A DNA stretch of 34,341 nt from Plesiocystis pacifica SIR-1 (GCF_000170895.1 NZ_ABCS01000103.1:1-34341); one strand, 5' to 3'. Shown: positions 17,047 to 24,773, numbered from the stretch's first letter. Numbers and translations are program-made. Notes: a model not told the origin generated them from the sequence alone.

Positions 17047-19704
17047 GTGCGACGTCGGTGCCTGTTGGGCGCGCTGACCCTGACCCTGGCGAGCTTGACG
17101 GGGGCCTGCGCCACGGCGAGCGAGGGGGGATCGTCCTCGAAGATCACCACGACGCCGCCGACCCTCGGACCGGGCTCCACGCGGGTGCGCGCGCCTGCGG
17201 TCGCGCTGCCCTTCCACCGCGCGCCGATCGTCGACGTGGCCCTGCTGCCGCCCGCCGCCGGGCAGCGCTGGCGGGTGGCCTCGGGCGACGAGGACGGCTG
17301 GGTGCGGGTGTGGGCCGACGGGGCGCTGGTGTTCGCCGCGCCCGTGCACGCGGGAGGCGTGAGCGCGGTCCTGGCCAGCCCCGAGGGCGCGCTGATCACC
17401 GCGGGCTTCGACGGTCGCGTGCTCGAGTGGCGCGACAGCCCCAAGGACGGCGTGCCCCGGCCGGCGCGGGCGTGGGGCATGACCCACGTCGCGGCTCGAG
17501 CCAGCGAGGCTGGCGAGGGGGACGAGGCGGAGCAGGCGGAGCAAAAGCCGGGGCCGCCGCCCGAGCCCGCGCCGATCACCGCCCTCGCCGTGGCCGGCTC
17601 GCGCATGGCGATCTCCGACGGCTACCACGTCCAGGTGTGGAGCCGCGGCGACACGCCCGAGCTGCTGTGGAGCCGCTCGGCCAAGCACTTCGTCACCGGG
17701 CTGAGCCTGTCGCCGAGCGGGAAGCTGGTGGCGGCCGCCGGGCTCTCGCCGCTGGCCCTGCGCAAGGGTCGGGCGGACCACCCCCTCGCCCCCCTCGAGG
17801 CGGGCGGCTACCCCTCCGAGGCCCTCGAGCTGCGCCGCTTCGCCGCCCGCGACTTCCCGGGCGCGCGGGCCGACTTCGTCGAGACCTGGGACCTCACCCG
17901 CCCGCGCCACCGCGAGATCTATCCGGGGGTGCCGATCGACCCCGACCTCATCCTCGAGGACCCCTCGGACGCCCACGGCCGCGGCCTGGTGGTGTTCCGC
18001 GAGGTCTGGAGCGGCGCCGAGGGCTGGGTCACCGCCGTCGATCTGCGCAGCCAAAAGCGGGTCTGGAAGCCCCTGGTCAAGCCGTGGCCGTTCATCACCG
18101 AGGGCGAGGTCGGGGCGGACGAGCGCGGGCTCCCGGTCGGGGACGTGCTCCGCGGGCCGGCGGGGGAGCTCGTCGTCGTCGACCACCACGCGGACTGGAG
18201 CGCGAAGCCCCCGAGCACGGGCTGGCTCGCGGCCGATCGCCGGGAGCTGGGGGTCGGCTACGAGCACGCGGCGATCGGCGACGGCCAGGGCGGGCTCGTC
18301 GTCGCGCCCTTGTCGGGCAAGGCCGGCAGCTGGACCGTGCCCGGGGAGGAGCGCCCGGCGCTGCTCGGCGTCGCCGCGACCCAGCCCGTGGTGGTCACCG
18401 CGACCCTCGGGGCCCGGACCCGCTACCGGGTGTTCGAGCTGGCCAGCGGGCTGCATCGCCTGCTGCGCGTCGAGAGCCCGGCCCAGGTCTTGCCCGAGCG
18501 CGCCGACGGGCGGCCGACGCCGGCGGTGTTCCCCGCGGACCTGGTCATCGACGACCGCGGCGAGGTCGCGACCTCGGGCTGGACCTTCGACGACGGCGGC
18601 CTGGCCTACGGCGCGATCCGGAGCGTCGCGGCCAAGACCGGAGCGGCGACGGTGCTCCACCACGGCTCGACCAGCGACGGCTTCCACCTGGGCCTGAGCC
18701 CCGACGGCGCCGAGCTCCGGGCGTGGACCCTGGGCGAGCAGCTGCGCGTGTGGCTGGGCGGCCAGGCGGCGACCCTGAGCCACGCCGAGGGGGTCACCCC
18801 CGTCGCGGGCCTGCCCTTGTTCTCGCGCAACGGGGCGTGGTCGGCCACGGTCGGCCGGACCCGGCGCGAGCTCGTCAACCGCCGGGCCTCGCGGGCGCGC
18901 CACTTCGAGGGCGACAGCCGGCGCAGCGGCGACGACCTCATCGCCGCCCTCGGCGACGGCGGCGTGCTGGCCCTCGTCCAACCCTTCGGCGGCGGCGAGC
19001 TCGAGCTCTTGTTTCCGCCCGCGGCCCTCGAGGGAGAGCAGGCCGAGTTCCAGGGCGTCGAGGCCAGCGAAGAAGTGCGCCGCGTCGAGCTGCCCGGGGC
19101 CGCCACCGCCCTGGCCTGGGTCGGGGGCTCCCTCGTGATCGGCTTTCAAGACGGCTCGATCGGCGCCCTGCTCGAGGGCTCCGAGGAGCTCGCGCGCGCC
19201 CCCTCGCCCGACGCCGAGCCCAACCCCATGCCCGTCCGCATCCTGCACGCAGGCGCCGGCGGCCGCGTATGGAGCCTCGCCGCCCTCGGCGACGGCAGCC
19301 AGGGCGTATTCGTCGAGCTCGACGAGCGCGGCCTGACCCTGCACCGCCTGCGCGACGACGCCTTCCTCGAGATCCACGTCGCCGACCGCAGCGCCAGCAG
19401 CCGCCACGCCGGCTCCGAGCCCCAGGCCCCCCGAGCGCAAGACATGGTCGCGCTGTGGCGCCCACACACCAGCGGCCCGCCCTGCGTCGTCCTCGACGGC
19501 AGCGCGGCAGGCGTCTGGATCGACCCTGCAGCCGAGGTCCAACGCTGGGGCCCCGAACGCGGAGCAGCCTTCTTCCGCGCCTTCACGCGCGGAGGCGAGT
19601 GCGGCGTCGAGGCACGCACCGAGCCCGCCGAGCCCGAGCCAGCACCCCCGCCCAAGTCGGAAGCCCCGCCCAAGCCCGAAGCCCCGCCCAAGCCCGAGGG
19701 CTGA
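17047..19704 (+). CDS. WD40-like beta-propeller lipoprotein
   Basis: A lipoprotein of about 885 residues. The GTG at 17047 gives a compact signal peptide (RRRCLLGAL, then LASLTGAC) with the lipidated Cys at residue 21 and GAGG 10-14 bases upstream. A GTG at 17020 is also in frame but lengthens the signal. After a Ser/Thr/Pro linker, blades such as VASGDEDGWVRVWA and LITAGFDGRVLEW are typical WD40 strands, and similar blades recur toward the C-terminus. A Pro/Lys/Glu tail (PPKPEAPPKPEG) closes the protein. WD40 propellers bind partners and have no activity of their own; the lipobox places it at the envelope. A 960-codon antisense frame overlaps the whole gene but lacks any motif and is taken as a high-GC shadow. 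Confidence 0.82.
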   Translation: MRRRCLLGALTLTLASLTGACATASEGGSSSKITTTPPTLGPGSTRVRAPAVALPFHRAPIVDVALLPPAAGQRWRVASGDEDGWVRVWADGALVFAAPVHAGGVSAVLASPEGALITAGFDGRVLEWRDSPKDGVPRPARAWGMTHVAARASEAGEGDEAEQAEQKPGPPPEPAPITALAVAGSRMAISDGYHVQVWSRGDTPELLWSRSAKHFVTGLSLSPSGKLVAAAGLSPLALRKGRADHPLAPLEAGGYPSEALELRRFAARDFPGARADFVETWDLTRPRHREIYPGVPIDPDLILEDPSDAHGRGLVVFREVWSGAEGWVTAVDLRSQKRVWKPLVKPWPFITEGEVGADERGLPVGDVLRGPAGELVVVDHHADWSAKPPSTGWLAADRRELGVGYEHAAIGDGQGGLVVAPLSGKAGSWTVPGEERPALLGVAATQPVVVTATLGARTRYRVFELASGLHRLLRVESPAQVLPERADGRPTPAVFPADLVIDDRGEVATSGWTFDDGGLAYGAIRSVAAKTGAATVLHHGSTSDGFHLGLSPDGAELRAWTLGEQLRVWLGGQAATLSHAEGVTPVAGLPLFSRNGAWSATVGRTRRELVNRRASRARHFEGDSRRSGDDLIAALGDGGVLALVQPFGGGELELLFPPAALEGEQAEFQGVEASEEVRRVELPGAATALAWVGGSLVIGFQDGSIGALLEGSEELARAPSPDAEPNPMPVRILHAGAGGRVWSLAALGDGSQGVFVELDERGLTLHRLRDDAFLEIHVADRSASSRHAGSEPQAPRAQDMVALWRPHTSGPPCVVLDGSAAGVWIDPAAEVQRWGPERGAAFFRAFTRGGECGVEARTEPAEPEPAPPPKSEAPPKPEAPPKPEG

Positions 19705-19723
19705 GGCCGCACCCACTCCGAGC

Positions 19724-19751
19724 TTCGACGAGCAAGCAAAGCCTCGTCGAA
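19724..19751 (+). terminator. Hairpin after the WD40 lipoprotein gene
   Basis: A perfect 9-bp stem (TTCGACGAG at 19724-19732, CTCGTCGAA at 19743-19751) with a 10-nt loop lies 20 nt after the stop codon. No T tract follows, so it may need Rho or merely stabilise the 3' end. Confidence 0.5.
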
Positions 19752-19784
19752 AGGGCGTCGGAGCCACAGACCTCTGCACCATGA

Positions 19785-19943
19785 CGGGCACAAAAGGGGC
19801 AAGGGGGTCGGGTCCCCCAGCGCAAGGAGCCGCTCCAGCGTTCGAGGAACCCGAGCCCCTTCGCCAACCTTCGGCGTTCGAGACCACAGCAGCCCACGCC
19901 TAAAGGCGACAGCGGGGGATCCGACCCCCTTGACCCGTGCCCG
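19785..19943. repeat. Imperfect inverted repeat of about 30 bp with a 95-bp interior
   Basis: The left arm 19785-19818 and right arm 19914-19943 share CGGGCAC, then CAAGGGGGTCGG, then TCCCCC in opposite orientation, with a four-A insertion in the left arm and two or three substitutions. Between them GCGTTCGAG occurs twice (19838 and 19874 areas), and there is a small CGCC/GGCG stem-loop. No coding sequence is supported between the arms. Confidence 0.6.
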
Positions 19944-19951
19944 CTCTCCAT

Positions 19952-20070
19952 CAGAGACGAGGCAGCTCGCCAAGCCCAGATCCAGAGCACCGCGACTCGC
20001 CCAGAGACGAAGCAGCTCGCCAAACCGGAAACAGAGCACCGCGACTCGCCCAGAGGCGAGGCGACTCGCC
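19952..20070. repeat. Tandem direct repeat of about 50 bp, 2.4 copies
   Basis: Units start at 19952, 20002 and 20051 with CAGAGACGA, CAGAGACGA and CAGAGGCGA. The first two share CAGCTCGCCAA and CAGAGCACCGCGACTCGCC, and the third is truncated after GACTCGCCAAA. The array ends about 20 bp before the stop of the cytochrome-like gene. It completes the 388-bp gene-free spacer 19705-20092. Confidence 0.7.
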
Positions 20071-20092
20071 AAATTGAGCGACGCAGTACCCG

Positions 20093-20539
20093 CTACTCGT
20101 CATCGACGATGTGACAGCTGTGGCAGTTGAACTCGCCCCCGCCGCCCGCGGTCTTGCCGAGCATCTCCGCCATCGGGACCTCGACACCCTTCCACATGAA
20201 CTTGACCATGTCCGGGTGCGCCTTGCGGTGCTCCTTGAACAGCCCCGCCTCGCGCAGGTGGGGCAGCTGCGGGTTGGGCATGGCGAAGCCCCCGTCGCTC
20301 GCGCCCTCGCCGTGGCAGGTCGCGCAGTCGAACTCGGCGAAGCGCGTCGCGTCGTGGGCCTGGAAGGCCTCGCGCATCTGCGGCTCGACCACGTCGACCA
20401 TGTAGGCCATCTTGTCGGCGCGCGGGAGCTCGTCCCAGCGCTGCTCGTGGCCGGCGACGGTCGTCGCCTTGCCGACCTTGCAGGCCGGGAGCAGCAGCAG
20501 GAGCGAGAGCGCGGCGAGGAGCGGGAGCGAAGCCTTCAC
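20093..20539 (-). CDS. Diheme c-type cytochrome lipoprotein
   Basis: A 148-residue lipoprotein with two heme c attachment motifs: CATCH at 72-76 and CHSCH at 139-143, the latter close to the C-terminus. The signal peptide is very hydrophobic (LSLLLLLPAC) with the lipidated Cys at residue 20. Met-rich stretches between the hemes (MPNP, MVKFMWKG, VPMAEMLG) could supply distal ligands. The start is GTG at 20539, the only one that keeps the signal peptide; its purine-rich upstream (GGGGGA) is closer than a usual Shine-Dalgarno, so it is not certain. It lies 62 bp downstream of a polytopic membrane protein gene on the same strand, probably co-transcribed. Envelope electron transfer is the likely role; partners are unknown. 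Confidence 0.87.
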   Translation of the reverse strand: MKASLPLLAALSLLLLLPACKVGKATTVAGHEQRWDELPRADKMAYMVDVVEPQMREAFQAHDATRFAEFDCATCHGEGASDGGFAMPNPQLPHLREAGLFKEHRKAHPDMVKFMWKGVEVPMAEMLGKTAGGGGEFNCHSCHIVDDE

Positions 20540-20601
20540 TCCCCCATTAGGGGCGCTCGAGCGCGGGGAATCAAGCCTGGACGAGAGCCCAATTAGGCGG
20601 G

Positions 20602-21171
20602 TCACAGCCCGGGCCCGCGCGCGAGCCACAGCGCCGGCCACAGCAGGCCGTCGAGGAGGACGGTCTGCACGCAAAAGGCCGCCGCCCCGGCGACGCTGAG
20701 GATCCGGGCGCGGGCAGGCAGGCGCGGCTCGAGGGTCAGCGTCGCGCCCAGGATGGCCAGGGAGCCGAGCGCGACGGCGAGCAGATCGACACACACGACG
20801 GCAAAGCGCAGCGCGCTCGGATCGCCGAGGTGCCACTTGGTCAGCGGCAGCCACAGCGCCGAGCAAACCAGCATCAGGGCGTAGGCGGCGAGCAAGCTCG
20901 GGTAGCCGCGGCCGCCGAGCATGCGCGCGCCCGATGCCTCGGCGCGGAAGGTCAGCGGGATCGAGTAGGCGAAGTAGCCCGCCGCCGCGACGAACATCCA
21001 CGCGGTGTAGAGCCCGCGCAGGGACTCGGGCACGCCGCCCCACATCATCGCCGTCGCGTCGGGCCAGACCACGAAGCCGACGACGTAGCTGACCAGCACG
21101 AGGGGCCCGGCGGTCAGCTGCAGGGCGAGCAGGGCGCGGCGCTGGGGGTCCACCCCAAAGGCATGACCCAC
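20602..21171 (-). CDS. Polytopic membrane protein, unknown function
   Basis: About 190 residues with roughly five or six hydrophobic helices: LVLVSYVVGFVVW, YTAWMFVAAAGYFAYSI, LLAAYALMLVCSALWL, FAVVCVDLLAVALGSLAIL and a C-terminal AAAFCVQTVLLDGLLWPAL. I do not recognise the family. The frame is open back to a GTG at 21222, but that codon lies inside a perfect 15-bp terminator hairpin, so I prefer the GTG at 21171 (or 21153). No Shine-Dalgarno is convincing. It probably forms a two-gene unit with the diheme cytochrome lipoprotein 62 bp downstream, which would make it a membrane partner; that is inference from position. Confidence 0.65.
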   Translation of the reverse strand: MGHAFGVDPQRRALLALQLTAGPLVLVSYVVGFVVWPDATAMMWGGVPESLRGLYTAWMFVAAAGYFAYSIPLTFRAEASGARMLGGRGYPSLLAAYALMLVCSALWLPLTKWHLGDPSALRFAVVCVDLLAVALGSLAILGATLTLEPRLPARARILSVAGAAAFCVQTVLLDGLLWPALWLARGPGL

Positions 21172-21207
21172 CCGGGCCGAGCTTGCGAGCGACGCCCCCA
21201 ACAAACG

Positions 21208-21243
21208 CAAGGAAGGCCGCACGAACCGGTGCGGCCTTCCTTG
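21208..21243 (-). terminator. Strong terminator hairpin after the PDZ-thioredoxin lipoprotein gene
   Basis: A perfect 15-bp stem (CAAGGAAGGCCGCAC at 21208-21222 with its complement at 21229-21243) closes a 6-nt loop. On the minus strand it is followed by a T-rich GCGTTTGTT. It lies 23 nt after the stop at 21266. It separates this gene from the downstream membrane protein and cytochrome pair. Confidence 0.85.
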
Positions 21244-21265
21244 GCGAGGGGCGCTCGCGCGCGGC

Positions 21266-22237
21266 TCAGAGCTTCTTGAGGGCGAAGAGCACGGCCTCGT
21301 TGATGGTGTAGACCGTCTCGTTCTTGATCTCGCCCGAAGGGTCGGGGGTCTTGCCGGCGGAGTGCCAGCGGATCACGCCGCCCTCGTCCATCACGAAGAT
21401 GTTCGGGGCCTCGCCGATGGCCTCGAGGTAGGTGAACGCGCCCTCCATGCCCAGGACGCGGGTCGGGTTGTCCTCGGTCTTGTTGGGCATGCGGTACATG
21501 GGCGGGGGCGGCAGCTGGCCCACGCCGGGCTCGTTGACCTGGTTGTCCGTGAAGAACTGGCGCAGGTCGGTGTCGTTCATCGGCGCGCGGGCGCGCTCGT
21601 TGGGGTGGCGGATCTGGGCGAACACCAGGTCCACGCCGGCGGCGTTGAGGTCGGCCTGGGCCTTTTGGAGCACCTGCATGATCAGCGCGCCGTCTTGACG
21701 CTCGGTCGCGGCGGACCAGTCGAAGAACACGATCAGGCGCTTTTTGCCGTAGAGGTCGCGGCCGTTGACGAAGCCGCCGTCGACGTTGACGAGCAGCAGC
21801 TGCGGCGAGGCGTGGCCGAACAGGCGGCGGCGGGCCCAGGTCGGGGTCTCCATCAGCTCGGAGGCGCCCACGGCCCAAAAGGGAGGCGCGTCCTTGAGCG
21901 GCGGCATGCCGTTGTTGGGGTTGGCCGTGATCGTGACCTTGGTGACGGCCTTGTCGTTGCGGTCGTAGACCGTCAGCTCGTGGGGCTGGCCGTCGGTCAG
22001 GTTCATGCCGCGGATGTCCGCGCTGGTCGCTACGGGGTTGCCGTCGACGGCCTGGATGAGGTCACCGCGCTCGAGCGCGCCGCAGCCGTCGCACTCCGTC
22101 TCCTGGACGTAGGTGATGTAGGCGCCGCCAGGCTTGAGGGCGCTGTCGGGGATGGTGAAGCCGGTGTCGCAACCAGTGGCGGTGGTCAGCGACAGGGGGA
22201 GCAACAGGGACAGCGCGAGCGTGAACTTTTTCAACAT
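21266..22237 (-). CDS. Lipoprotein with PDZ domain and CxxC-less thioredoxin fold
   Basis: A 323-residue protein with signal peptide MLKKFTLALSLLLPLSL and lipobox TATGC (Cys23). Residues about 35-105 are PDZ-like, with RGDLIQAVDGNPVATSADI being the typical HtrA/RseP-style strand-turn-strand. An extra CDGC (49-52) precedes it. Residues about 125-320 resemble a redoxin/thioredoxin fold: KRLIVFFDWSAATERQDG occupies the place of the usual WCxxC, so the active-site cysteines are replaced and it cannot act as a classical disulfide reductase. APNIFVMDEGGVIRWH matches the late strand and cis-Pro region. The ATG at 22237 has GAGGAG seven bases upstream. A strong hairpin terminator follows. A chaperone-like or binding role is more likely than catalysis, by inference. 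Confidence 0.82.
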   Translation of the reverse strand: MLKKFTLALSLLLPLSLTTATGCDTGFTIPDSALKPGGAYITYVQETECDGCGALERGDLIQAVDGNPVATSADIRGMNLTDGQPHELTVYDRNDKAVTKVTITANPNNGMPPLKDAPPFWAVGASELMETPTWARRRLFGHASPQLLLVNVDGGFVNGRDLYGKKRLIVFFDWSAATERQDGALIMQVLQKAQADLNAAGVDLVFAQIRHPNERARAPMNDTDLRQFFTDNQVNEPGVGQLPPPPMYRMPNKTEDNPTRVLGMEGAFTYLEAIGEAPNIFVMDEGGVIRWHSAGKTPDPSGEIKNETVYTINEAVLFALKKL

Positions 22238-22434
22238 CGGGGGCTCCTCGAGGGCTCCTCGGCAGGCGGCGGTGCAAGGGTCCGCCCGACCGGCGAGTGG
22301 CGCGGAATGTAGGACGCGCCGCCGCGCCGCGTCAACGGCGGGACCGCGTGCCCATTTCGGCGGTCACCTCGCACTAGCCCGTGTGCTGACTCATGCACTG
22401 GGCGTCTGGTTCAGCCTCGCCCCGCGTCCACGAC

Positions 22435-22959
22435 TCAGGCATCGGGGACGAGCTCCGTGAGCTCCGGCAAGTACAGCGCGTCGTCGAGGGCCGTGCAGTT
22501 CTCGTAGCGCTGGATGATCTCCCGGGCCTCCTTGCCCTCGCGGTCGAGGCCCTCGAGCTGGTCGCCGATGGCGTCGACGCAGCTGCAAAAAGACAGGGCC
22601 TCTCGGTGGGTCGTCTCGTCGGCGCAGCGCTCGTCCATGCGCTCGAGGCTCCAGTCCATGAAGGGCGCGCGGCAGTCCAGGGCCGGGTACTCGACGGCCA
22701 GGACGCACTCGCACAGCTGCTCGTCGCGATCGATGGTCTCCTTGCTGATGTTGGCGCACAGCGACTGCATGTACGCGTCCTCCTGGCGCAGGCGAGCGTC
22801 GTATTCGACGGCGCTGTCGAGGATCAGCTGGGGGAGCACACCGATCGCGAACCACAGGAACACGGCGCCGATGGGGACCGCGACGGCAGCTCCGACCGCG
22901 AAGCCCCGGACGCGGGAGGGCCGGGGGTCATCGATGTCGGCGAGCGTGGGCATGGGCAT
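22435..22959 (-). CDS. Single-pass membrane protein with two four-cysteine units
   Basis: About 174 residues. The N-terminal cytoplasmic stretch is followed by one membrane helix (about 19-45). The extracytoplasmic part has eight cysteines in two similar sets: C68, CxC at 83-85, C96; and C112, CxC at 125-127, C155. The two sets look like a duplicated disulfide-bonded or metal-binding unit. I do not know the family. Two ATG codons are in frame (22959 and 22953); TATACT lies one base before the first, so a leaderless transcript would start near the second. It is followed after 197 bp by the PDZ-thioredoxin lipoprotein gene on the same strand. Confidence 0.75.
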   Translation of the reverse strand: MPMPTLADIDDPRPSRVRGFAVGAAVAVPIGAVFLWFAIGVLPQLILDSAVEYDARLRQEDAYMQSLCANISKETIDRDEQLCECVLAVEYPALDCRAPFMDWSLERMDERCADETTHREALSFCSCVDAIGDQLEGLDREGKEAREIIQRYENCTALDDALYLPELTELVPDA

Positions 22960-22960
22960 G

Positions 22961-22966
22961 AGTATA
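22961..22966 (-). promoter_or_regulatory. Candidate -10 box (TATACT) at the start of the Cys-rich gene
   Basis: Minus-strand TATACT is immediately followed by C and then ATGCCCATG. A start about seven bases on would fall at the second ATG (22953), giving a leaderless message. A TTGACC occurs upstream but only seven bases away, too close for a normal -35. Confidence 0.35.
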
Positions 22967-23180
22967 GTCCGCGGGTCAACGGGGGCCCCGGCCCGGGCTT
23001 TCGCGCGATCTGATGCTGCACCGCGCCCGATCGGGCCGTGTGTTCAGCCCGCTCCCCCGCCGGTCCTCGAAGGTGCGGAGCCGGTTCCACCACGACACCC
23101 TTCAAAACCCGACGGAAAGCCCCTATCGTGGGTCGAGAGCGTCATCGGGCGAACGCCGTAAGCTCCCCTGGCCCCAGGGG

Positions 23181-23210
23181 TTGTGTGCCCACGGCCTGCC
23201 ACGCCATACT
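23181..23210 (+). promoter_or_regulatory. Candidate promoter of the AEG-repeat protein
   Basis: TTGTGT (23181-23186) and CATACT (23205-23210) are 18 bp apart on the plus strand, about 36 bp before the ATG at 23247. Each resembles its sigma-70-type hexamer at only four or five of six positions. Confidence 0.3.
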
Positions 23211-23246
23211 CCCCTGCCAGCGCTTCTTCGCGCACCGACTCGCGTC

Positions 23247-24065
23247 ATGAACTCGTCCAAGATCGGCCTTCGTCTCACCTCCCCCGTGCTCGCCGCCGCC
23301 TTGTGCGTCGCGCCCGTCAACGGCGCCCTCGCTGCCCCCGAAGAGGGCGCGACGGATGCTGCCGCGCCCGCCGAGGGCGAGGCCCCGGCCGAAGGTGAGG
23401 CCGCCGAGGGAGACGCGCCCGCCGAAGGGGACGCCGCCGAGGGAGACGCGCCTGCCGAGGGTGAGGCCGCCGAGGGAGACGCGCCCGCGGAAGGCGACGC
23501 GCCTGCCGAGGGTGAGGCCGCCGAGGGCGACGCTCCGGCCGAGGGCGAGAGCGCCGAGGGCGAGGTCCCTGCCGAAGGCGAAGCCGAGGGTGAAGCCACC
23601 GACGACGCGCCTGCCGAGGGCGAGGGCGAGGGCGAGGCCGCCGAGGGCGAGGGAGAAGACGCCGCCGAGGGCGAGGGCGAGGAAGAGGAAGACCTCATGC
23701 CCGAGGGCCCGCAGCGTCCCCCGGAGCCCGCCTGGGGCCCCAAGAAGCAGTACCCGATGAACGGCAAGGGCATGCTGATCAGCGGCGGCATCGTCACTGG
23801 CCTCGGCGTCGGCTTCATCGTCACCTCGATCATGATCACCCAGTGTGACTTCGAGTCGGGCCTGGCCTGCCGCTACGGCGACCAGCGCGACTTCCTGGTT
23901 CCCACCGCCGTCACCACCACCGCGCTCGGTCTCTTGCTGATCGGCGTCGGCGTCGGCAACAAGGCCAAGTACAAGAAGTGGGAGAACTGGACGCCCGAGA
24001 AGGCCGCCGTCGCGCCGACCTTCATGCGCGGCGGAGGCGGTGTCGCGGTGGCGGGCAAGTTCTAG
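23247..24065 (+). CDS. Exported protein with acidic AEG repeat linker and two membrane segments
   Basis: About 272 residues. The ATG at 23247 begins a Sec signal peptide cut after NGALA (residue 29). Residues 30-145 are a low-complexity acidic tract built on the 11-residue theme APAEGEAAEGD, then runs of Glu/Gly. After a Pro-rich stretch (RPPEPAWGPKKQYP) come two hydrophobic helices at about 176-197 and 221-238, separated by a loop with two cysteines (QCDFESGLAC). The C-terminus is basic and ends in a Gly-rich tail. I do not recognise the family. Acidic Ala/Pro/Glu linkers of this kind also open the TPR giant at the window's left edge. The frame is open 78 codons further up, but only the ATG at 23247 gives a signal peptide. 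Confidence 0.75.
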   Translation: MNSSKIGLRLTSPVLAAALCVAPVNGALAAPEEGATDAAAPAEGEAPAEGEAAEGDAPAEGDAAEGDAPAEGEAAEGDAPAEGDAPAEGEAAEGDAPAEGESAEGEVPAEGEAEGEATDDAPAEGEGEGEAAEGEGEDAAEGEGEEEEDLMPEGPQRPPEPAWGPKKQYPMNGKGMLISGGIVTGLGVGFIVTSIMITQCDFESGLACRYGDQRDFLVPTAVTTTALGLLLIGVGVGNKAKYKKWENWTPEKAAVAPTFMRGGGGVAVAGKF

Positions 24066-24146
24066 GCTGCACCGAAGATCGTCGATTCGGCGGGTGATTG
24101 GCGTTGGGCTGGTCACCCGCTGAAGTAATTGGGGGGAGTCGTGGGG

Positions 24147-24370
24147 GCCTGGTTGAGGCGGACAGCGTGGTTGTTGGGTTGGTTTGACTGGGCTGTGTGC
24201 GGTGGGGTTGGTTGAAGCCGGGCAGCGTGGTTGTTGGGTTGGTCGAACCGTGCTGCATGGTTCTGGGGTTTGTTGAGACTGTGCTGTATGCGGCGGGGTT
24301 GTCCAAGCACTGCTGCAGGCGTGCTGCGTGCGGCGGGGTTGTCCAAGCACTGCTGCGTGCAGCCCGGGTT
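24147..24370. repeat. Degenerate tandem array, about 30-bp period, G/T-rich plus strand
   Basis: GGGTT anchors recur at 24176, 24205, 24236, 24266, 24296, 24336 and 24366, giving spacings of 29, 31, 30, 30, 40 and 30. The CGGCGGGGTTGTCCAAGCAC segment ending at 24310 is repeated 40 bp later. The plus strand is markedly G/T-rich. Read on the minus strand the period gives a 10-residue Asn/Pro/His-type repeat (for example FDQPNNHAAR), but there is no ribosome site and I do not call it a gene. Confidence 0.75.
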
Positions 24371-24434
24371 GGAGAGCAGGCTGGTTTTCCCCATGAGGTG
24401 CTATCGGGAGGCCCTCGACAGCGTCCGCCCCGAC

Positions 24435-24470
24435 GATGAATCGTGCTCGCTTCGCTGCGCGCGATTCATC
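24435..24470. repeat. Palindrome with GATGAATCG arms
   Basis: GATGAATCG (24435-24443) and CGATTCATC (24462-24470) are perfect inverted arms, extendable inward by two or three pairs past one mismatch. The loop and the following bases carry CTCGCTTCGCT twice, a pattern often seen in dispersed intergenic palindromes of GC-rich genomes. Confidence 0.65.
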
Positions 24471-24773
24471 CACCTCACGCTCGCTTCGCTCGCTGCGGCT
24501 CCGGTCACGGGGCGGCGAGGGGAAATGTTTTGGCGGGGGTGAAGACCATGGTTGCTGGGACTTTGCTGGTTGTGGAGGTTGGTGGGGATGCAACCGGCGG
24601 CCGCGGACCTCGTGTTGGTTAGCCCGGCATTTTTCTGGCGCATACACAGCAGGCCGCTCGGCGGGAGGGGTCCCTGCGACGAGCACCGAGCTGCCTACAG
24701 CCTTGGAAGAGCAATGAGGTGTGGCTCGGCTCGAGCGCAGGAGTGGGGAGGAGCCCGCCGAATAGGCCGCGGA

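Noticed and set aside
17005..19887. 960-codon antisense frame opposite the WD40 lipoprotein
   Set aside because: The plus strand has a signal peptide, lipobox and WD40 strands; the antisense product has none of these.
19705..20092. Insertion-sequence remnant in the repeat-rich spacer
   Set aside because: No transposase-like frame or confirmed target-site duplication; kept only as inverted and direct repeats.
24113..24394. Possible small gene on the minus strand with 10-residue Asn/Pro repeats
   Set aside because: No ribosome site, no domain, an irregular 40-bp unit, and composition that follows the DNA repeat.
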